A stretch of DNA of 64,000 nucleotides from Charina bottae (lineage: Eukaryota > Chordata > Lepidosauria > Squamata > Charinaidae), in NCBI GenBank assembly GCA_023362775.1, contig JALMGJ010000004.1, positions 37,650,929 through 37,714,928 of the forward strand. The letters run 5' to 3'. Positions 23,697 to 36,100 of the stretch are shown here, in pieces. Under the pieces are notes generated by a model that did not search any database, was not told the origin of the DNA, and saw only the letters and a list, made by a program, of their open reading frames with translations. The position numbers were made by a program, and so were the translations under genes. Numbering within the stretch: the first letter of the stretch is position 1; each line of letters opens with the position of its first letter.

Positions 23697-24524
23697 TCAC
23701 GTAAAAATTAGAAACAACTGAGCTGAAGAAGGGAAGGAAAGGAAATGTGCTTTGCATCCTTAATACTTTCCATTATTTTAAACATAGTTCAAAATGTTTA
23801 GTATATGCCAGTTCTTAGAATACAAGGCATATATTTTTGGAATAAAATAACACAATGAGTAAATATTTTGATTAATGTTTTAAGTATACAGCATAATTAA
23901 GGCACAAGGAAATAAAATACAAAAGGATCCAAGAAAAATCCTCACAAAGTTCAAGTAGTTGAGCTCTATTCTAGTTGACACAGAAATATGTTGGCATCTC
24001 ACACTCTGGGGTTCAATCGTGGCAGAATCTGGAAGCATTCACTGCAGTTCTCAAACAACTACAGTCATCAGAAACTTTCTGAACAAACCATTTCTGCATT
24101 TATGATAGTTTGAAATAAGGTTTCATTAAAATTCACCCCCAATTTAGCTATTTTTTTAAAAAAAGGATCTCATAACTTAAATTCTTTCTGTTGAGCCAGC
24201 AGACAGAATCAACAAGATGTCCTGATAGAATATGAACTCTTCCTAAATCTTGAGAATATTTGCTTATATTATTACCATTTTCCTTACGACAGCAATATAG
24301 ATTGGAAAACCATTGTGTTTCATCAGTTCACACTCTGAGGTTAAATAACAAGAACTCATTGCCTACAAAAAAAATCCTATCTGTAGTTTTCGGTCTCACA
24401 ATTTTTAACACCAGGGTTGACGGTTTACAATCAAAGGACAGGAATCTCAATTCAGCAGGTAAAATATGCTTCTAAGCCCTCACACCACAAGAGATACTTG
24501 TCTTCTAACACACAAGTCTGATTT

Positions 24525-24725
24525 TTATTTTATTTATTTATTTTCTACCCCTTTATTATTTTTATAAATAACTGAAGGCGGCAAACATACCTAATACTCC
24601 TTCCTCCTCCTATTTTCCCCATAACAACAACCCTGTGAGGTGAGTTGGGCTGAGAGAGTGTGTGACTGGCCCAAGGTCACCCAGCCGGCTTTCTTGCCTA
24701 AGGCGGGATTAGAACTCTCAATTAT
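24525..24725 (-). mobile_element. tRNA-derived SINE, truncated, in LIMS1 3' UTR region
   Basis: It matches the copy at 48230-48478 (CCTAATACTCCTTCCTCC, AACCCTGTGAGGTGAGTTGG, CCCAAGGTCACCCAGCCGGC). The tRNA-like head is missing here. Confidence 0.75.
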
Positions 24726-25378
24726 AAAATTATCCCCATCTGTATTGGTAAGTACTGTGGCTATGAGCCCATGAATTTTTTCTAGAAAATACTTAACTAT
24801 GTAATCCTATATCTGGCTACAGAGCTGAGACCCACTGAATTCAGTGGGACTTACTCACAGGTAAGCATTTATAGATTTCCTGCCTTAAATTTCTACTTTG
24901 TTTTGCTCCTGCAGTCACTCCCTGACAGGCACATGATGGTGAGATTTGGTCTATTTGCCAAGAGAATTTGCATCCCTAATCTGTTGGGTTGGTTGAGAAT
25001 TCTGGAAATTAAAAGCCCAGCACATCTGGAGGATTCCAGGTAAGAGGATTCCAGGTAAGATGTTCTGTTGAGATTAGGACCAGTGATCTGATAGAGTGGC
25101 CTCTACTGCATTTAAAGGCTTTAAATCTTCCACTGTATGTTTTAATCCTCCACTTATGACTGAGTTATCTAAAAATGTATATAAGCATAGAATACATAAT
25201 TTAAAGGGTAGATATAGCATTACATAAGACATTAAAGATTTAATGGCAAGGCATATATTTTTGTATCAAGCTAGTCATGCAGAGGGTTTTTTTAAAGCTT
25301 AGCTTTCATAGACACAGTGAAAATAAGTTGGAACATCAATCTCATTTCCTTAATTTTGCAGAGCTAGATGAATTCATC

Positions 25379-25493
25379 TCATTTCCTTCCTAGAGTTTCA
25401 GCCAATTTCTTCAGTCTCTTCTTGAGCTCCAGTGGGAACTTCTCATAGCACTTCTTACAGACAGGCTTCATATCAAATTCCACAAATTTATTT
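25379..25493 (-). CDS. LIMS1: LIMS1 last coding exon B (standard C-terminus)
   Basis: After a TTTCCAG acceptor this exon reads [20 protein letters not shown] and ends [11 protein letters not shown] with a TGA. This is the standard PINCH1 C-terminus. It completes LIM5 with CKKC. Confidence 0.96.
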
Positions 25494-28400
25494 CTGGAAA
25501 CAAAACAAAAACACTTTTATGTTGTTGAAAATTAACCTTCACAATATAAATTAACATTCACAATTCACTATAAGTCACATTTATTTTCTCTTACAGCTTT
25601 AAAAACACAAATAACTTAATGGGTCCTCAAATATCTCACAGTTTAAATCAGGAAAAGCAGAACTTTACAGCCTGAGACTTGGTCAACATCTGTCAGAAAA
25701 TGCATTCCAATAAATCTCCCCATCATCCTATTATTAAAACCTAAGAATATTCTTGCTAGAGTAAGAATGAATAGTTTTTTTTTTTTTTTCCAGCAAACCA
25801 GCCTACTTCAGCATACAGTATATAAACATCACATTTTGTTTCTAGCATGATTCTCTTCTCCACCATACCTTCCAACTTGTTATACGGAAAAATAAGCTTT
25901 TCTATATCTCTTCCTCAGTTCCACAACTTTTGCCATCTCAATGTTTAGGAATCAGGAAAGATCTGAGAAACTCAGTGACTGGTTCAGGCAACTGCTAAGG
26001 ATGGAAGACGAGCATTTCAGACAACTAATTAGAACTTCCAACTGTGGAGTCCTTGGTGCTCTCTGAGCCTTGTCCCACTCCCTTTTTGTACTGAAGATGT
26101 TGCCTAGCCTGGCAATGAAACGTCTGCAAGAAACCAACAAGGCTCAGAGAGCACCAAGGACTCCACAGTTCAATCCTGAGCTACAAATATTCTCTTTGAT
26201 TAGAACTTCCAACTGTTTGAGACAGCTGCCAGCAGGAAGAGCACATCAAAGAACTACAGATCAATGAGATCAGCTGCCAAAAGCAAACTCTTAGACTGTT
26301 AAATGCTTGGTCATCCTTGGCAGCTGATAAAAGCAACTGGGAGAACTGACCTGTTCAGCTAACGTAAGCAGTGCTGCTCTGTTTCCCAAACTTGTTGAAA
26401 ATTCTCAAAGTGCAGCAAAAGTCAGTTGATAGGAAAGGTATAACCAATGTATTTGGAAGTTGTTTTGCAGGGATGTCTGTGGCGTGAATAAAAGCAGCAC
26501 TGCTCTGTAAGCTCCACCCATTTTATAATCACACTATGATGTCACACACATATACAAAAGGGGGAGGGGACTTGCCTTCTATTATTTTGATGAATGCATT
26601 GGAGCCTGCAGATACTACTGCAGCTTTGAGAGAGGATTGGTATTTAGAGGGCTGGTAGTTCTCTATCTCTAATTTAAATTTATCTCTAATTTATCTTTGG
26701 GTACCTTCATACTTAACTTTTGAGTGGGGGCTTCTAGGTATAATCCTCTTGATCATACCAGGATATGCATATGCAGGAAAAAGAACTAGCACAACTCCAC
26801 AATCAAAACATTCTATGAAATAAAGCAGGCAATAGAGACCTGTAGCTTCTTTGTACCAGTGCTTGCACAAAACAGTTTTTTTAATGACTTCAAAACTCCA
26901 GTACAGCACCCTACTGTGCAACCATGTGTGAAATAGAGAGCTTCAGATAATGTCTAACAAAAAGTTTCTCTTTAAGGGGATTTCTTTCTCATTTCTTAAC
27001 AACAGTGTTGTGGAAATATATGGATAGTGTTAATGGAAGACTTATGCACAATGACTCTACACATTCCTGAGACTATACGAACTAAGAGTTGATCTCCATG
27101 GTAGAAGGCTAATTTTCTCACTTAGAGCAAATATGACATGAATGCTTTTTCAAGCAACTTTCTTGCCTAAATCTCTCGTGTTAGAAGAGTGAATTGAATT
27201 TATTACCTTCAAAAAGACATGTATTAAGTAAATAGGTTATACTTTTTCTCAATAGATTCCTTCTGAATGAATCTTTGCAATTGATGAATTTCAACCAATA
27301 GTTCCATGACTGGAAGGTATATGATACTTTGGGGACCCATCAAAAGATTTCATGCGGCTATTTTATCTTTCCCTCCTTAATTGATGTGGAACAAATAGGT
27401 TGGAAGCAGCAGTGAGAAAATACAGGAATATTACAAATTAAGAGACAAAGTCTTGCACACATACAGTACACTCACTCCTCTCCAATGAATGAGGCAGAGC
27501 AAAAAACAAAACAAAAACTTGTCTGGAAGAATCCATTTTCTATATAAATCTCCATATGAATTATAAAACATAATCTGCTTTAGCAGAAACAGACTACATC
27601 CTGCTCCTGCAGAAAAGCATTTCTCAATCAAGGACTCCTCTTGGGCCAGATTGTTTTGGGGGGAGGGAAATAATCACAGGGAAGAAGACCTATCAGTCTA
27701 GTCCTGGGACTGAACGTGTTGAAATTCATCATTTAGATATTTAAAAAAACAGTTTTGTATATTATGGTAAAAGAAATGAAAAGGAAAAAACCATTCCCAC
27801 AAACTAACCCAAAGAAAGAGAGGAGCACAGTTGGTGAAAGGTAGAAATGAAAGATTTACAGACAGACAGGCTTTTTCTTTTTATGTTTATCCTTATCCTT
27901 GGCTTCACGCTCCCGCTTGGCAAGTCTCCATTTAAATTCTTCTGGCATTTTTTCATAACAGTGTCTGCAGACAGGTTTGAGATCGATTTCAACAAATTTG
28001 TCCCTTTCAGGTTGAGCAAAGAAGGAATGGAGGAGAGAACAAGAAAGAGTCAAGATACAAGTAAAGTAGAAAGAAATCTGCAGAAAAATAGAAATAAAGA
28101 GAAAGTGGTGAATACACCCATAGGAAAGAATATCCTTGCTATTTTCCAGGGACTGTATCATTACAAGAAGAAAAAGACTTTATCACAGCAGGCTTAAAAA
28201 ATAATCAAGTGCATTCCTCCATGGAGTACACTTCTAAGTTTTTAAGGGCAGCTCTTCTATTTCTAAAGACAGAAGACACACCCAAGAGCACTGCAGATGC
28301 TCTAGGAGGGGGGAAAATCACTCTGCACCTCGTGTGTTAGAGAGCAACCTGAGCAACCCACTAAATTTACAGCCACCCTGTCCTGAACTTCTCCATGTAG

Positions 28401-29985
28401 CTGAACTTCTTTGACTTCCATTCAGATGCAGAGTCAATAGAAAATTTATAGTCATCTGTTCTCCGCTTGGCACCACAACACCTTTCTGCTTATTCTATTC
28501 TGCAGAAATGCAGAGCAAGCAGTATTACAAGCTCCTGAGCGGAGGAAGCACTGATGAACGAAAGCAGGACAGCATTCGAGAACGTAACCTGGCTTCTGCC
28601 TTGATTGGACAAGGCCCTGGTCTGCCTCCCTTCTTCCTCAAGACTTGCTGCTGCAACAGTCATAAACATTTTCCAAGGGAGGCCTCGATTTACAAGTGAC
28701 ATCATCAATTCTGTGATTATCGCCCCAAACTGATATACTTACTTGAGTGTTAACTTGGTGTTACAAGTAGAACATGCAAAGCAGTTTACACACCAGGCTT
28801 TATTCAAGGCAGAGACAACTAAGAAAGAGCAAAGAAAAGACAAGATGAATCCAAAGCCAAACAACAATACTGACTGCATTTATTATCATACATTCACAGC
28901 ATATATCGCTGAAGTAATATTGAAGACGACAAATACAAGGCTGTCCAAATCATCATGTGCGGTTTAAAATTACATATTTGCATAGGCATAACAGATGGCA
29001 AAACCTTATATTGGCCCTGTGATCATGGGCATATGTACAACATGTCAGCACCAACATAATCATACTTAGCACTTACATCAGGACACATAACATCCTGAAA
29101 TGGTGAATCAATGGTTGTAAGCCTCACCTTGAATGGCTAGCGGCAAGGGATTATGGGGCTAGCACTTCAAAATTCTGGAGAGCACCAGCTTGTCTGTTCC
29201 TGTCCTAAATGCTCACATTCCAGGCTAAATTCAGTAACTGGTATTGCAGGACAGCTGCCAGAGTTGGAACTAATGCCTGTTGCAGGCTGCACTGCTGTAA
29301 GACTCACGATCTTATGTCCAATCCTAGAAATCAGCAACACAAGCCACGAGGGATATGTGCAATTCTGTTTATTAGTCTAGCATTGTGCCACGTTAAAGTT
29401 GCGAATGGCTTCCTTTGTTCCCTATCCCTTCTTTTAAGCATTTGGATTTTCGTTCTGTCCCTCCCCTTCCTCTCAGTTTCTTTTCTTCTTTTCTTCAGTT
29501 TCATTTCATGTTGGTTGCTCTCTTCTGGCTTCGTATCAGCTGGTGCCGATACGTGCTGCTTGCTGTTTGTTTTCTTGTGGGCTTGTGTCTCCTCCCCTCT
29601 CTCTTCTCATTCTTTTCATTACCCTGTGTAAGGTTGGAGCATCCAGGTGCAATTAACCATTGCTCCTGGGTTTTCCATCCTTACAACTGCCAGGAGCCAA
29701 GACATGGTAGGTAGTTGCAAAGTTCTGGTAATCTAATTACAGTAGCAAACAGCTTGCAGCTGCCCATTAGAAATTGTTTGCTCTGCTGTTGCCACCCAGC
29801 GTTAAGTATAGGGATTAAGCCTGGCTTCCCTTACAGTGTCTTGTGACTGTTTGGTCCTTCCCAATTGTTCACCAAACTGGTTCTAAAATAACCATAAGGA
29901 AATTGTACAAAGACTGGAGCCTTCCCTTTATATATTACCCAGATATAACTGCCCAGTTCCCTGTTGGGGGAGATGGGCGGTGATA

Positions 29986-30017
<32 letters not shown>

Positions 30018-30079
30018 ACAAACAAACAAACAAACAAACAAACAACTAACTAACTAACTAACTAGATGGGCGGTGATAT

Positions 30080-30141
<62 letters not shown>

Positions 30142-33100
30142 TGTCTATGAAGGTTCTCAGTCATCCAGGTGGAATTGTCTGTAGCTTGAATCATGTCAAC
30201 TGGATTTCTATTTTCTCAGTGGAAACGTTTCACTCCTTGGATAGGAGTGAAAGGTTTCCACTGAGAAATAGAAATCCAGTTGACATGATTCAAGCTACAG
30301 CTAGCTAGCTAGCTAGCTAACTAACATTTTTTACCAGTCAGAAGCAAGCATGCAGTTTTATCTTTCCAGGTATTGTTGTTGTCACTGCATTTAGACATAT
30401 TTGTCTAAGTCTACAGTTTTTAAATGTTCAATTTTAGGGAAATCATTCTACACCAATCTGCCATGGAAACCCTATACTCTGTAGCAGAAAATTCAACAAC
30501 GCCCTATAGAATGATTCAGGAAGGGTAATTTCAAGGCCTGACGACTGAGGTATCTTAACTTCCTAAAAATTGGATGACCACACTAAAGACATTAAAAACT
30601 CTAATTCTGCTGGCACCTAGTGGGTGTCTGGAATTTTGCAGCTCAAATATGGTAGCCCTACTAGAATTACCATACTATTGTGTATGTTTATAATACATTG
30701 AAGATGGCTTACTATGTTAGATAAGCAGAAAGTTTTAATTCCTTTCTTTTAATAAAAATCACTAGAAAAATGGTGTAAAGGTACAACATCAAGACTATGA
30801 CACCTCTGTAGTCTCATCTAAGTACTTAAGCCAAGTGTCTAAAATGATTTTCTACAATATTGCCCTGAAGGCCTCAGAAAAATCCTTTCCCACTTTTGCT
30901 GGAGAAAAGAGATCCCATCAAAGTATTGGGCATTTTTAATCAGTGGTCTGAACTAAAAAAATGTCTAGAACAGTCAACAATACCCTGATGTTGGAGGTCA
31001 TGAATGGGAAATGATCCTACTGTCACAAACTCTGTCTGCTCCTGCTATATTTAAGGCTAAAGCCTCCAAAGAACCTCAGATTTCTCTAGAATATGGTTTT
31101 AGTAGCCCTGCTGAAGATAAGCAAGTCCATTTTCATTTATCTCACTACTGTTATTCTTCAACTATTCTGATTAAAAGCCAACTTGTGGATATGCTTGACC
31201 GAAAGGATAGAAAGCAATGCCTGAAAGATCCATTCAGGGCTGCATTAAGATCCTTGTAGGCTCTAGGTACATTTATATTATTGTTGTTGTTGTTATTATT
31301 ATTATTATCCTTGTTGAAGTAATAATCCAGATGTTTAGGGTAATAAAGATGTTCCCTGGATCTATATTCATTAATAAGTCACATGGAATAAGTCTCAGTA
31401 AGTATATGCATAATAAAGTAGTAATACTATCTTAAATATATTTAATTTTAAGATACACAAATTTTGATTTTACTGTTACTTTCATATATTTTTCATATTT
31501 TCATATCATACATTTTCATAGGCCCCAAAGTTTTGAAGATACCAGGCATTGTGGCTATTGTGCCTAATGGATAATACAGATGTGGATCCATTGAGGGAAT
31601 GGGTGGTGTATCATTTTATATATATTTAATTTATATATTATATATATTTAAATATATAAATAAAATACATTAAATGCTTTCAGGCCCATGTTCAGCATCT
31701 TGGGTATTTCATGACTATTTGGGCTATTTTACTTTAAAATGAATGTTTTAATGATAAGTACATATCCATGAAAACTCACCATCACCTTCAATCACACGGT
31801 TACAGTGGAAGCACACATCGCCAAAGAGCTGCGGAAATGAAAAATATAAGTCCCAGTCAGAAATTAACAGAATTTGAATTAGAAATAAAATTAGCAATGA
31901 AACATATTAAAAACATTTGTGGGGAAGGTTGTAGAGAAAGTGGTTGGATAGCAACTATAGAGGATCTTGGAGGAAACAGATTATCTGGAACTGTTTCAGT
32001 TGGGCTTCAGGCTGGGGTGTAGTACAGAGACAGCATTGGTTGCACTAGTCAATGACCTTTGGTGGAGCTGGGACAGGGGTGTTGCATTCATCCTTGTGCT
32101 CCTTGATCTCTCAGAGACTTTCAATACCGTCAAACATGGCATCCTTCTGGACTGGCTGTGGAGGTTGGGAGTGGGAGGCACTGTATTGCAGTGGTTTGCC
32201 TCCTTCCCCAGTGGTCGTTTCCAGTCAGTGTTGATGGGAGGGGAGGGATCACGCCCACGGCCCTTCACTTGTGGAATGCCCCAGGTCTTGATGCTCTCCC
32301 CCCCCCCCCCCCGTTTAACATCTACATGAGACCATTGGGTGAGGTCATCTGGCAGTTCGGGGTCTGGTATCATCAGTACAATGATGATGGTGGCTACCTA
32401 TTTTGGGGCATATTTGGGTTTATCTTTGCTTCTTGGCATTATTTTTTTATTTTTGACATTGTCCTGATGTACTTATTTATTATTAAGTTTTGAATTTTCT
32501 TTTTGTTGATCTTGTGTGCCACCCAGAGTCCTTTGGGATTGGGGCACGTTATAGGTTCTGTAAAAATTAATAATGAATAAAGCTGTGGCTCCAAGTCATC
32601 ACTTGGTGGAGCACTCTGAATATGTTTAAACTCAATTGGGCACAATACAAAGTTTATAATTGGACAATACAAAACCTATGAGTATCACAGAGACCTCAGA
32701 TTGCCTGCTATTCTTGATTTTTAAATCTTCATTAAATTAAAAATATTTTTCTGCCCTAAAGGTAGTTTCAGCTCCTCTTTCCTCCCCTCCCCACGATGCC
32801 TCTGCGGCCCCATGGCATTCTTCAGTTAGAAAAGGAAGAGGGCAAACAGCTAAAGGTCAAAATTCTGCTTCTGAGTCAATGCCAAAATTCTGGGGATTTT
32901 TTTTTCTAAGAAAAAAAGAAGAAAAAACTTCCGTGCAGTTAAGCTTGGAGAACTGGGAAGTGGCAGTGCTTAGAAACAGGAAGGGTTGGGAACAGGGATG
33001 GATCTGTGAAGTATGTGTGCAAAAAGTGATAATAAAGGTGAGAGAAAAATAACTAGACTGAGTGGATCTTGAATGCTGTGAGTGCAGGATGAGAAAAAAG

Positions 33101-36100
33101 TTGGAGGAAGAGATCCTTAGTGAGAGAGGGAACTATGAGTTCAAAAGATTAATTTTGGATTTCAGGTCCAATTCTCCCATACAGTGTTTCTCAACCTTAG
33201 CAATTTTAAGATGTCTGGACTTCAACTCCCAGAATTCCCCAGCCAGCTATGAGTTGAAGTCCAGACATCTTAAAGTTGCTAAGGTTGAGAAACACTGCTC
33301 CCATATATTTAGTATTCTGAGCAAGCTACTTATCATGTAGCCTCATAAGTTCCTTTTCTATGAAATGAGCTTCTTTTCAAGCAGAATACTGCTGATTCAA
33401 AACATTATTTTGTAATTGGGGGCTCATTTGTCTTTTATCTTGCTATCCTCAAATTTTGGAAAACCTTGGTCTAGGATATCACAACATGTTTTATTATTTT
33501 AAAATAATTTTAAAAAGCTATGGGAATGCCTACTTCTACACAGTTTGAATTCAGTGCTGACATTCAAAACATGTCAAGTTCAAAATGCTCTTTTCCAAGC
33601 TCAAAATAGTTGTTTAAATTCAAACTGGGTTAAGACCTCTGCAAGTGTTTTGAGCTTGAAATGGTTGACCTCAAAACACTAGTTTCACACTTGAAGCAGA
33701 ATGTTCCAGAATGGTCACAGAAACATACTTCAAACTTGAAACCCTTCTACAACTAGAAATGGAATGTTTTGAGCCAAAAAAAAACAAACACTTCACATTT
33801 GAAACTTGCTATATACCCACAAGGAGTAAGATATAAATTAGGAAGCTGTTAATAGCTCCATAAAAATGTTTGGGGGCATACATACAGTGAGCATATTTTC
33901 TTGAAAAAAATACAGGACAAACGTGAAAAAGGGGCAAATCTGAAAGAGGTTCATAAGGATAAAAAGATCTAATTGTTTAGGTTTATAAATTGCTTTACAA
34001 AGGAAAATTCAAGAGCAAAGCCAAGAAAATAAATAATTAAATTAAATAAATCTAGAGGACAGCTTTCTGAAATAAAGGACTGTCCTTTAAAATAAAGGTC
34101 GTGTGGTCACTGTAGGCATACATCATCCTTAATTCTTACGAACTGCAGTTTTAGATTTAAGGTATTAAGAGACCCTGGCTGAGTTATTAAAACACAAAAT
34201 GCAAGACGCAACCAAACCTGATTATAGTGGGTTTCACAATATGCCAGCCCCTTCCTTTCGTAGTGACGATGGCCCAGGAATGGTTTCTCACACTTGGCAC
34301 AAACAAAATGCTATGAGATAAAAAGGAGAGGGTTACTTTTATTTGTAAATAAAATAATTTCCCCCAAAATGCCAGTCTCTATGTAACCATTAAGATATCA
34401 AATTAAACTTTGCTTTTTAACACATTCACAGGAGCAAACTATATGATGGCTGGCCTTCCTCTCCCTTGTGTAAAAAAATATCCTACTAGTTTAGCATCTA
34501 CCTCCTTACACCTCACTGTTTTGCAAGGCTATTTTCTAAGGCAGGGCTTTCCAAAGTTTTTCCTGCGGCAACACACCAACCGGCGTTGGTGTGTCGCCGC
34601 GGGAAAACCCGGAAGTGCCGTCCTTGTGGCAGCACGCAAAAACCCGGAAGCACTGCTGCCGCTTTCGGGTTTTGCGCGCTGCAGTTGGTGTGTCGCTGCG
34701 AGAAAACCCGGAAGCGCTGATGATGATCAGCGCTTCCGGGTTGTGTGGCGACACACCAGACTGTGTCACCACACACAGTTTGGAAAGCTCTGTTCTAAGG
34801 TTTCCAGAGCAGATTTCAACATTTTAGTAATAGTTTAACAGAGTATTCCTATACTCAAGTTACACTGACTTAGTGAAGATTTTTAAAGGAAAACCTTACA
34901 ATGGTATGTGAATCTAATTCAGAAGAAAGCTATTGGTGTATAATATCTTTTCGTGAAGATGTTTGAGCAGAGACCGGACAACCACCAATTATGGATGCTG
35001 TAATGACAGCTGGACCGTAGGCCTATGCATTGAATTGGGCCAACGGTTACCCCAGAGCCTTCCATGTAGTACTTTATAAGAAGTAAAAATGCAGCACATA
35101 TCTACAATCTGGAAATAATTTGCTCTCTTTCTCTTTTTAAACTGTATTCTGTATTCACATTGTTACAAACAACGGTGTGATCCAGAAATTCAGATCAATC
35201 TGATGTACTGAAACAGAATCTGCTGTCTGCAACCCTTTGTGTAAAACCCTGTCTATGAATAGATAATGTGCTTTGGGACATGCACTTCCTCTTAGCTTAA
35301 TCTACCACAACTGAGTGCGGGATGGGAAATTAAATAGTAATTTTATAATACTAGAAAAGTTAAGTTACTCTTAAAATACTACCAGGTGATAAAAGCATAT
35401 GTACTAGAAAGTATTTGAAAGTTAGTTCCACTAAAAAGTACACAAAGTACTTTCAGATAAATAACACTAGGACTCAGTTTTTACTATCAGAATATTATTT
35501 CTTTTCTATCAGTTCAGGAAGACAAAGTTTTCCATTCTTACGATGGAAGAGCTTATGGATTTGTTCATTACAAAGTATCCTCACTACAAAATGACACAGG
35601 GCTTATTAAATGTTCTGAAGACTCTTTTTGAGTCTTCCAGCTTGAATATACCCATAAATACACTAACAGAAACAGAAAGCTTACCTCAACATGCCACTGT
35701 TTCCCCATAGCATTTACCACTCGCCCCTCAATTGGCCTCCTGCATGCCCCACAGATGGGGACCCCCATTTTATCATGGCAAGGCAAGCAATACAGCTCCC
35801 CCTTCAGTTCTCGAGCTTCTGCAGTGAGTTCCTTTCTGTTCACAAATAAAAGGAAAAATATGAAGCCATGGCAATTGAAATATAGTCACTTGAAAATGTG
35901 GCTGAAAAAGCCATTTTTTAAAAAATAACAAGGATTCCCTTTGTGAAAAAATAGTATCACCAAAAGATGATAGTAACTGGTGTGTGCACAGACCACTGAA
36001 CACACTTTAATATACATGGGGCAGGCTTTTACTCTAGGTATTGGTCTAGATATTAAATGTGGGTCAGACCATTAGTCTAATGTTTAAGTCAGGGTTGGGA

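Noticed and set aside
29209..29714. 140- and 99-codon plus-strand frames rich in Phe/Leu/Ser
   Set aside because: Pyrimidine-rich intronic sequence of LIMS1 gives hydrophobic frames by composition. No start context, splice support or domain.
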